Shown: positions 1 through 5,058 of the stretch, piece by piece
Layout: every line of letters starts with the position of its first letter
Numbering within the stretch: the first letter of the stretch is position 1
NCBI GenBank assembly: GCA_030705665.1
Contig: JAUZQA010000296.1
Span: 1 to 5,554 of the forward strand
DNA: 5,554 nucleotides
Source of the DNA: Bacillota bacterium
GTDB taxonomy: Bacteria; Bacillota; Bacilli; Bacillales_B; DSM-18226
Direction: 5' to 3'
Translations under genes and position numbers: made by a program
Notes under the pieces: generated by a model
What the model saw: the letters and a program-made list of their open reading frames with translations, nothing else
What the model was told of the DNA's origin: nothing
The model's database searches: none

Positions 1-387
1 ATTGCGAAGCAATTAGATTGGCATCGTGACTGGGCATTTTCTCTTTTCAAAATGCTGGCCGAAGATAAAGCAGAAAGCCGCTGGGATTATTTAAAGTCTT
101 TAGGCTATGAAGATTGGGAAGGAGACTATCGTTGGGGCAGAATCCTAAGCGACCCGAGAGAGACTCCAGAAGAGACCTTATCTAACATTGAAATTATTCA
201 AGAATGGATTGGTGAATGGTATCCGAAGGCGTTCGAAGCTGTTCTTGCATTAGCACCTTTATTCGAAAAACATGGAATATCGATTAATCTTCCAGAGACA
301 CTGAAAAAGATTGAGGAAGAAGCCATTATTCCAATCTATAAGAAATACAAACTACCATTTAAGCAATACGAAATTGCTCTTAACTAA
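1..387 (+). CDS. dmpL: Phenol hydroxylase beta subunit (DmpL-like), 3' part only
   Basis: This is the C-terminal 128 residues of the beta (P1) subunit of a multicomponent diiron phenol hydroxylase. The frame is open from the first base of the window, so the start lies upstream. The family member is about 330 residues, so roughly 60% is missing. The subunit has the ferritin-like helical fold of the alpha subunit but does not carry the diiron site; it builds the (alpha-beta-gamma)2 hydroxylase core in the cytoplasm. Visible features are amphipathic helices rich in Trp, Glu and Lys (LDWHRDW near the window start, then IIQEWIGEWYPKAFEAVLAL), which resemble the helical end of DmpL/TouE-type proteins. 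The similarity alone is moderate. The call rests strongly on position: the next genes are M, N, O and P homologues in dmp order. It ends in TAA at 385-387, 18 bases before the effector gene, so the two are probably co-transcribed. A generic label would be aromatic/alkene/methane monooxygenase hydroxylase beta subunit. Confidence 0.87.
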   Translation: MAKQLDWHRDWAFSLFKMLAEDKAESRWDYLKSLGYEDWEGDYRWGRILSDPRETPEETLSNIEIIQEWIGEWYPKAFEAVLALAPLFEKHGISINLPETLKKIEEEAIIPIYKKYKLPFKQYEIALN

Positions 388-405
388 GAGAGGGGAACGG
401 GGACG

Positions 406-702
406 ATGACAGTAAAACAAGCCTATGTGGGGATCGATTTAGATACAAGTGGCGGCAGTGTTGCAACAGCGATTATTGCAGCGATTGAAGAAGATAACGA
501 AGGGGTTATCGTCGAAGACTTTTCCGTTTATAAAAAAGTAAAAGTACCTGGGAAGCTTGTGGTAAATCGAGAGTCAGTAGAAGAACACCTCGGCGCAGAC
601 TTTGAAATGGATCAATTACACCTTGTCATGAGCTCCTATTTCGGTTTTATTACAGACTGGGACGAAGAGCATTTAATCATTGAGTGGGAAAACGCAGAAT
701 AA
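406..702 (+). CDS. dmpM: Phenol hydroxylase effector/coupling protein (DmpM, MmoB/DmpM family)
   Basis: This gene encodes the small cofactor-free regulatory (P2) protein that binds the diiron hydroxylase and couples NADH and O2 use to substrate hydroxylation. The 98-residue product is slightly longer than the usual ~90. It has no cysteine, which fits a protein without a metal centre. The core PGKLVVNRESVEEHLG (48-63) followed by LHLVMSSYFGFI (71-82) and a final LIIEW strand matches the DmpM pattern as I recall it (PGRLVINRDTIE...ELHLNL...LTW). The start at 406 is an ATG preceded by purine-rich GAGGGGA at 390-396 and a second G run nearer the start. The gene sits between the beta and alpha subunit genes, as in dmpLMN. 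Its TAA stop (700-702) is part of the ribosome binding site of the next gene, which points to translational coupling. Confidence 0.93.
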   Translation: MTVKQAYVGIDLDTSGGSVATAIIAAIEEDNEGVIVEDFSVYKKVKVPGKLVVNRESVEEHLGADFEMDQLHLVMSSYFGFITDWDEEHLIIEWENAE

Positions 703-719
703 GGAGGGGTATACAAGTG
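701..719 (+). promoter_or_regulatory. Strong Shine-Dalgarno and GTG start of the alpha subunit gene
   Basis: AAGGAGGGG at 701-709 is an almost perfect complement of the Bacillus 16S rRNA 3' end and lies 7 bases before GTG at 717. Its first two A residues are also the last two bases of the dmpM TAA stop. This site decides the start of the alpha subunit. An in-frame GTG at 684 lies inside dmpM and has no ribosome binding site. Starting at 717 also puts the predicted iron ligands at the same numbers as in toluene/o-xylene monooxygenase (E104, E134, H137). Confidence 0.85.
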
Positions 720-2222
720 GCAAAATTAGGAGTAAAAGAAAAATACCATGCAATGACAAGAGATTTAATGTGGGAACCAAAAGATTTTGATATGAACAAG
801 GTATATCCGTTAATTGAAAAAGAAGGAATTATATTGAAGGACCCAAGCAGATGGGAAGATCCTTTTCGTATGGCATACAACCAATACGTGAAAATTCAAT
901 CGGAGAAGGATGGAATCTACCATGCTGTACGAAATGCCTTTGAAGCAAATGATGGTCACGCGAAGGTCGTTGATTCACGTTGGTATGAAGGGGTAAAAGT
1001 ATTCGCGACTGCCGTCCAGCCTGCTGAATATTCTGCGCATCGCCTAATGGCATATGTTGGAAGAAACATTCCGATTGAGGCGATTCGTTTTGCGACATTT
1101 AATCAGGCGATCGACGAATTGCGTCATGCTCAAATTGAAATCAAGCACTATTCTCATATGAGCAAAGAAATTGACGGACTTCATAATTTTTCAAATACCA
1201 TACAGAACTTATGGTTTAATACGGTACCAAGATCATTCTTTGATGATGCGATGACAGCTGGTCCATTTGAAGCGCTGATAGCCATTTCTTTTTCTTTCGA
1301 ATATGTGTTTACAAACATTCTGTTCTTGCCATTTGCTTCTTCTGCCGGTGCAGTTGGTGACGATAATTTTGCAGCTGTTGGAAAAAGTGTACAATCTGAT
1401 GAGTCCCGCCACATGGCATTAGGCATGTCTGCCTTAAAGATGTTGTTAGAGGAAGACGATCGTAACGTTCCAATCATTCAAGGCTGGCTTGATAAGTGGT
1501 ATTGGAGAGCTTATCGTCTGTTCTCAGTCATTGCCACACTTGTTGACTATTATCCACGTATACGTCCAATTTCTTGGAAAAGAGCGTTTGAAATCTATGT
1601 AGAAGAACAAGTGTTTAATGGGTTGTTTAAAGATCTACGAAAATACGGCATTCGTCTACCAAAGCATGCAGAAGACAGCATGAAAGAAAAAAATCACTAT
1701 TCTCATGCAGTAATGCGAATCCTTGATCATTATAAACATGCTAATTTATTCAGAGGTTTCCGTCTGCAGCCTGATGATTATGAATGGTTATCAAAGGAAT
1801 ATCCGGAAACGTTTGAACGCTACTATTCTTCTTATTTCCGTCGTATGGATGATCATGTGTTAGCTGGGTCAAGCCCTGGAATTCCATCTGTATGCAGTGT
1901 TTGTCAAATTCCTGCGGAGTTCCCTGATCCCGATAATCCGTCAAAAATGTGGACGCAATATAGTGAATTTAACAATAAAACGTATATTACTTGTTCTCCT
2001 GGCTGTAAACATATTTTTGAGAGTGATCCATTTAAATACATGCAAATGTGGTGGCCGGCAGAAGCTTATTTAAGTGGAGAATTTGGGGATGATCCAATAG
2101 CGGGAATCTTCAAATATACAGGTTTAACTCCAGAAGATGCAGGAGAGCATTATTCCTCAAGGGAACATGCCCATTGGCTGGAGTATCGCAAACATTTAGG
2201 GCTGGATAAAAAGTTTTTCTAA
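717..2222 (+). CDS. dmpN: Phenol hydroxylase diiron alpha subunit (DmpN-like) with C-terminal YHS/Cys4 module
   Basis: This is the catalytic (P3) subunit of a soluble bacterial multicomponent monooxygenase; it hydroxylates phenol, and probably cresols, to catechols using O2. From GTG 717 it has 501 residues, near the ~510-517 of DmpN. The ferritin-like domain holds both carboxylate-bridged diiron half-sites: E104 and DELRH (E134, H137), then E195 and DESRH (E229, H232). T199 sits where the conserved active-site Thr is found (T201 in ToMO). V100 falls at the gate position that is Ile in toluene 4-monooxygenase and Val in TomA-type phenol/ortho monooxygenases. The C-terminal part (about 390-442) is a YHS-like module with C393-x2-C396 and C426-x3-C430; the Pseudomonas OX1 phenol hydroxylase alpha subunit is known to carry a structural zinc site. 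No ligand is missing and the gene looks intact. Phenol versus toluene as main substrate cannot be settled by sequence, but the M-N-O-P order and the linked catechol dioxygenase favour phenol. Confidence 0.96.
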   Translation: MAKLGVKEKYHAMTRDLMWEPKDFDMNKVYPLIEKEGIILKDPSRWEDPFRMAYNQYVKIQSEKDGIYHAVRNAFEANDGHAKVVDSRWYEGVKVFATAVQPAEYSAHRLMAYVGRNIPIEAIRFATFNQAIDELRHAQIEIKHYSHMSKEIDGLHNFSNTIQNLWFNTVPRSFFDDAMTAGPFEALIAISFSFEYVFTNILFLPFASSAGAVGDDNFAAVGKSVQSDESRHMALGMSALKMLLEEDDRNVPIIQGWLDKWYWRAYRLFSVIATLVDYYPRIRPISWKRAFEIYVEEQVFNGLFKDLRKYGIRLPKHAEDSMKEKNHYSHAVMRILDHYKHANLFRGFRLQPDDYEWLSKEYPETFERYYSSYFRRMDDHVLAGSSPGIPSVCSVCQIPAEFPDPDNPSKMWTQYSEFNNKTYITCSPGCKHIFESDPFKYMQMWWPAEAYLSGEFGDDPIAGIFKYTGLTPEDAGEHYSSREHAHWLEYRKHLGLDKKFF

Positions 2223-2248
2223 AGCTACTGAAACAGGGGTGTAAGGGA

Positions 2249-2530
2249 ATGGCAAACTATTTGAAGCATGAAAACCAATTGATTGTCTGGCCGGTACTAA
2301 AAGAAGCGGCTGAAAGCATGTTTCATGGAAGTATCGGATTAAACGTTTATTACGATATGACAAACAAAGAATTGTTTGAAGCTTGTTTAGAGGCTTGGAA
2401 GGTGAATAACGACAAGAAATATCGTTTATTCTTGATTCGCGGTGATGGAAAAACAGAAGTATCTTTAGAAGGCAATATAAGAGAAGCGGGCCTTCGTAAT
2501 GGGGATTACTTAGAAATTGCAGAGGCATAA
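2249..2530 (+). CDS. dmpO: Phenol hydroxylase gamma subunit (P4, DmpO-like), short
   Basis: This is the likely gamma subunit of the hydroxylase core; it binds the alpha subunit and has no known catalytic residues. The product has 93 residues, shorter than the ~118 of Pseudomonas DmpO. The similarity is weak but placed as expected. NQLIVWP near residues 9-15 recalls the GNQL start of the DmpO core, and the end NIREAGLRNGDYLEI (77-91) recalls the SLADNGLGHKDVLRF-type end of the family. This last part also looks like a beta-grasp or ubiquitin-like C-terminus, as in the TmoB gamma subunits of toluene monooxygenases. The gene starts 26 bases after dmpN, with AGGGG at 2235-2239, 9 bases before ATG 2249, and a second GGG nearer the start. 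It is followed by the largest gap in the window. Position between N and P carries much of the call; sequence alone would leave it hypothetical. Confidence 0.8.
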   Translation: MANYLKHENQLIVWPVLKEAAESMFHGSIGLNVYYDMTNKELFEACLEAWKVNNDKKYRLFLIRGDGKTEVSLEGNIREAGLRNGDYLEIAEA

Positions 2531-2547
2531 TTCTATAAAAATTCTAT

Positions 2548-2584
2548 TCTTCTTCATGTGAGACCGTTTTTCACATGAAGAAGA
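2548..2584 (+). promoter_or_regulatory. Perfect 14-bp stem-loop between dmpO and dmpP (attenuator or RNA-processing candidate)
   Basis: The arms TCTTCTTCATGTGA (2548-2561) and TCACATGAAGAAGA (2571-2584) are exact reverse complements separated by a 9-base loop. The stem begins 18 bases after the dmpO stop. It is not a classic intrinsic terminator on the + strand, because only three T follow directly and the T6 run lies 11 bases further on, inside a second palindrome. It could be a partial terminator, an mRNA stabiliser or processing site that lets the hydroxylase genes be expressed above the reductase, or an operator. The hairpin is seen directly; its role is inference. Confidence 0.6.
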
Positions 2585-2591
2585 TTTAAGG

Positions 2592-2613
2592 TTCCTTTTT
2601 TATAAAAAAGGAA
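2592..2613. repeat. 22-base perfect AT-rich palindrome upstream of dmpP
   Basis: TTCCTTTTTTA (2592-2602) is followed directly by its exact reverse complement TAAAAAAGGAA (2603-2613). It can fold as a weak A/U-rich hairpin in RNA or act as a dyad in DNA. It lies 8 bases after the preceding stem-loop and ends 13 bases before the dmpP ribosome binding site. Its T6 run might serve as a displaced U-tract for the upstream hairpin. No binding protein can be named. Confidence 0.5.
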
Positions 2614-2638
2614 TCAAGCTCATGAGAGGAGAGAGAGA

Positions 2639-3658
2639 ATGACGAAAACAGCGGTTGAAACATATGAAATTACATTAGAACCAAGTGGGAAAGTGATTAC
2701 AGTCAAGGAAGGTCAAACCATATTAGATGCAGCGATTCGCAATGGAGTTCAAGTTGCCTATGGATGCCGTCATGGCAGTTGTGCTGCTTGTAAATGTCAA
2801 GTTCTTGAAGGTGACTATGAAATCATGGACCGTGTATCCGAATACTCTCTGATGAGTTTTGAAAGAGAAGAAGGATATACGTTAATGTGCAGTACATTAG
2901 TAGAAAGTGATCTAGTCATTGAAGTGGAAGAGGAAGAATCTGATCTGCCGTTTTTCGCAGTAGCTGATTTTGAAGCAGAGGTTGTGGAAAACGTAGTATG
3001 TACACACGATATTCACATGATTAAGCTGAAATTACAGGAACCGCAAAATATTGAATATGCATCAGGACAGTTTTTCGAATTTGAAATTCCAGGTTTAGAA
3101 GATACACGTGCCTATTCATTAGCAAATAAATATGAAGAGGGAAGAATGATAGAGTTTCATGTAAAGAGGGTGCCGGAAGGAAAAGGATCAAATTATATGT
3201 GTGACTTACAAGTAGGGTATACCGTAACAGGCTCTGGCCCTTATGGTAGCATGCAGCTGCGCAGCAGAGATAAGGATGCAATCTTTATTGCCGGTGGCTC
3301 TGGGATGGCACCGATTAAGTCACTATTAGAAGAATTATTTTCACAACCCTTTGAAAAAGAAGCATGGTTCTTCTATGGGGCACGCGCCAAAAAGGATTTG
3401 TATTTGACAGAAGAGTGGGAAGAACTAGCCCGCCAGCATCCAAACTTCCACTTTGTTCCGGCTTTATCACAGCCAGACGCTTCTGATGTATGGGATGGAG
3501 AAACTGGTTTTATTGCTGATGTCATATCCCGCACACTTGAAGATACATCCAATATGGATGCTTATCTTTGCGGACCGCCGATTATGATTGAAACAGCCTG
3601 TGATGCATTGAGTAAAAGCGGCATGAAAGGCACGAATATTGCTTATGATGAGTTTTAA
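2639..3658 (+). CDS. dmpP: Phenol hydroxylase reductase (DmpP-like, [2Fe-2S] ferredoxin plus FAD/NADH domains)
   Basis: This is the P5 electron-transfer subunit, which moves electrons from NADH through FAD and a [2Fe-2S] cluster to the diiron hydroxylase. It has 339 residues, close to the ~350 of DmpP. Residues 1-95 form a plant-type ferredoxin domain with C43-x4-C48-x2-C51 and C84 as cluster ligands. Residues ~108-210 form the FAD-binding beta barrel with the flavin motif R157-A-Y-S160. The NAD-binding domain follows, with GGSGMAP (219-225) and C311-G-P-P-I-M (311-316) near the end. The start ATG 2639 has AGGAG at 2627-2631, 7 bases upstream. The gene is set off from dmpO by a structured 108-base gap but has the same direction and pathway. 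Automatic annotation may call this a Na+-translocating NQR subunit F or a toluene monooxygenase reductase because of shared domains. The absence of an N-terminal membrane segment argues against NqrF. Confidence 0.94.
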   Translation: MTKTAVETYEITLEPSGKVITVKEGQTILDAAIRNGVQVAYGCRHGSCAACKCQVLEGDYEIMDRVSEYSLMSFEREEGYTLMCSTLVESDLVIEVEEEESDLPFFAVADFEAEVVENVVCTHDIHMIKLKLQEPQNIEYASGQFFEFEIPGLEDTRAYSLANKYEEGRMIEFHVKRVPEGKGSNYMCDLQVGYTVTGSGPYGSMQLRSRDKDAIFIAGGSGMAPIKSLLEELFSQPFEKEAWFFYGARAKKDLYLTEEWEELARQHPNFHFVPALSQPDASDVWDGETGFIADVISRTLEDTSNMDAYLCGPPIMIETACDALSKSGMKGTNIAYDEF

Positions 3659-3733
3659 AGGAAAAGATTGGCTAATTTAAAATGGGGCTGATTTTGCAGA
3701 GCAATCTAAATCAAATTTCAAGGGGGAAAAACA

Positions 3734-3762
3734 ATGGGCAGAGTGATGCGTATGGGCAGAGT
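3734..3762 (+). repeat. 11-bp direct repeat at the dioxygenase start
   Basis: ATGGGCAGAGT occurs at 3734-3744 and again, in frame, at 3752-3762, so the protein begins MGRV-MR-MGRV. It places three in-frame ATG codons (3734, 3746, 3752) within 18 bases. Only the first has a well-spaced ribosome binding site. Confidence 0.6.
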
Positions 3763-4648
3763 TGAACTAAAAGTATTAGATTTAGATCGTTCGGTAGATT
3801 ACTATACAAATGTAATTGGCTTAGAAGAAACTGGCCGCATGGGGGATAGCGTCTACTTAAAAGCTTGGGATGAATACGATCATCATAGTGTTATTTTAAC
3901 CAAATCAAAAACGGCTGGAGTAGCTCATATCGCTTTTAAAGTAGAAACGATTGACGATTTAGCTTACTTTGAAAAGAAAATAGAAGAGTTTGGCTGTAAA
4001 ACAACAAGAATATCAAACCGTTTAAGATTGGGAGAAGGAGAAGCTGTTCATTTCATCCTGCCAACAGGCCACCATTGTGAACTGTATTTTGAAATTGATC
4101 TATTAGGGACAGCTGTCGGTACCAGAAATCCGCATCCATGGCCATTAGGTGCAAAAGGTATTGCCCCACACCGCCTTGACCATTGCTTATTAACAGGAGA
4201 TGACTTGAAAACAGTAACAAGATTTTTCGTCGAAGTGCTGAACTTTAGACAAAGTGAAAGAGTAGTCGTTGAGGATAATGAAGAACTAGTGGGAAGCTTC
4301 TTATTTTCAGGCAATAAGGCACATGATATCGCATTTGTAAAAGGACCCGACACAAAGCTTCATCATGCGGCATTTTCTGTTGACTCACTTCATGATGTCT
4401 TTAAAGCAGCCGACATTTTGTCCATGTATGAAGTGCCATTTGATGTAACACCTACTCGTCATGGGATCACAAGAGGACAAACCATTTATTTCTTTGATCC
4501 ATCTGGAAACCGTAATGAAGCATTTGCTGGCGGATATTTGGCCTATGCGGATATGCCGACCATTACATGGGATGCATCTAAAATTGGAACGGGGATCTTT
4601 TATCACCGAAGAGAACTTCATGAATCCTTTATGAAAGCGTTGACTTAA
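3734..4648 (+). CDS. dmpB: Catechol 2,3-dioxygenase (extradiol, XylE/DmpB type)
   Basis: This enzyme opens catechol by meta-cleavage with O2 to give yellow 2-hydroxymuconic semialdehyde, using a mononuclear Fe(II). The 304 residues compare with 307 in DmpB/XylE. Two vicinal-oxygen-chelate domains are visible. In the C-terminal one the Fe ligands are H150 (RLDHCLL), H211 (LHHAAF) and E262 (GNRNEAF), with the same H-to-E spacing of 112 as H153/E265 of XylE. Second-sphere H197 (KAHDIAF), H243 and Y252 (TRHGITRGQTIYFFDPSG) are also kept. The protein ends in ...FMKALT, like the ...FMTVLT end of DmpB. The start ATG 3734 has AAGGGGG at 3720-3726, 7 bases upstream. In-frame ATGs at 3746 and 3752 are possible, but 3734 gives the family's N-terminal length. 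The gene starts 75 bases after dmpP, in a gap where I see no convincing promoter. Confidence 0.97.
   Translation: MGRVMRMGRVELKVLDLDRSVDYYTNVIGLEETGRMGDSVYLKAWDEYDHHSVILTKSKTAGVAHIAFKVETIDDLAYFEKKIEEFGCKTTRISNRLRLGEGEAVHFILPTGHHCELYFEIDLLGTAVGTRNPHPWPLGAKGIAPHRLDHCLLTGDDLKTVTRFFVEVLNFRQSERVVVEDNEELVGSFLFSGNKAHDIAFVKGPDTKLHHAAFSVDSLHDVFKAADILSMYEVPFDVTPTRHGITRGQTIYFFDPSGNRNEAFAGGYLAYADMPTITWDASKIGTGIFYHRRELHESFMKALT
4632..4645 (+). promoter_or_regulatory. cre-like (CcpA) site inside the 3' end of the dioxygenase gene
   Basis: TGAAAGCGTTGACT fits the cre consensus TGWAARCGYTWNCW at 13 of 14 positions. CcpA is the global carbon-catabolite regulator of Bacillus-type bacteria, and intragenic cre sites can act as transcription roadblocks. 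The site covers the codons for the last residues of the dioxygenase (MKALT), so the match may be chance. It would lower transcription of the ferredoxin and hydrolase genes downstream. Confidence 0.25.
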
Positions 4649-4691
4649 TTCTAAATATCGAATAGTAACTAGATAAAAAAGGAGGAAAACC

Positions 4692-5018
4692 ATGTATAAA
4701 GTGACGCTTAGTGCAAGAGGACAGCAGTTTGAATATGCTTGTGCAGAAAATGTAACACCATTAAGAGCAGCTCGTGACCAGTTTATTCCCATTCCAGCAG
4801 GATGTGTACGAGGCGGATGCGGTATGTGTAAGGTGAAAGTGCTGCATGGTGAATATGATCAAGAAATTATTCGATCACATGATGCGCTATCTGATGAAGA
4901 ATTAGCGAATGGTTACGCTTTGGCATGTTGTATGACAGCAAAAAGCGATCTGGAATTTATGACAGCAGAAGACTATGAAAAATTAAGTGAGAATGAAAAA
5001 ATCCAGAGAATTCGGTGA
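4692..5018 (+). CDS. dmpQ: Plant-type [2Fe-2S] ferredoxin (XylT/DmpQ-like, dioxygenase reactivation)
   Basis: This is a small soluble ferredoxin of 108 residues, the same size as XylT (~107-112). XylT/DmpQ-type ferredoxins re-reduce the active-site iron of catechol 2,3-dioxygenase after it is oxidised, for example by substituted catechols. Cluster ligands are C38-x4-C43-x2-C46 within AGCVRGGCGMCKV, and most likely C79 of ALACC (79-80). The ALAC context matches XylT, and the 32 residues between C46 and C79 are a little more than in plant ferredoxins. A second Cys (C80) sits next to it. The start ATG 4692 has a very strong AAGGAGG at 4679-4685, 6 bases upstream. It begins 43 bases after the dioxygenase gene. 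In Pseudomonas dmp and xyl operons this gene precedes the dioxygenase, whereas here it follows it. The fold and cluster are clear; the reactivation role is inferred from context. Confidence 0.9.
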   Translation: MYKVTLSARGQQFEYACAENVTPLRAARDQFIPIPAGCVRGGCGMCKVKVLHGEYDQEIIRSHDALSDEELANGYALACCMTAKSDLEFMTAEDYEKLSENEKIQRIR

Positions 5019-5058
5019 AGGTAAATAGTACGTTTAAGAAAAAACGAGGATGATGAAG

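Noticed and set aside
684..716. Upstream in-frame GTG at 684 as start of the alpha subunit (512 residues)
   Set aside because: It lies inside dmpM, has no ribosome binding site, and the extra residues are the out-of-frame reading of the dmpM end. GTG 717 has an ideal Shine-Dalgarno and gives family-consistent numbering.
2517..2539. Possible promoter TTGCAG / TATAAA at the end of dmpO
   Set aside because: The -10-like box is good but the spacer is only 11 bases and the -35 matches 3 of 6. In A/T-rich DNA this is expected by chance.
2557..2575. TGTGA-N9-TCACA as a CRP/FNR-type operator
   Set aside because: CRP/FNR-type sites need a 6-base spacer (or a different half-site spacing), and the half-sites are just the inner part of the 14-bp stem.
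2575..2589. Tiny ORF ATG-AAG-AAG-ATT-TAA as a leader peptide
   Set aside because: Only four codons, no ribosome binding site, and the ATG lies inside the right arm of the hairpin.
3659..3733. Promoter or terminator between dmpP and the dioxygenase gene
   Set aside because: Only a weak 6-bp pairing (AGATTG 3665-3670 with CAATCT 3702-3707) and short A/T repeats are present, with no T-tract and no spaced -35/-10 pair.
4385..4792. 135-codon open frame on the - strand across the dioxygenase end and ferredoxin start, and other - strand frames in the window
   Set aside because: They lie antisense to clearly conserved genes, and their translations show no recognisable domain. They are shadows of the + strand genes.
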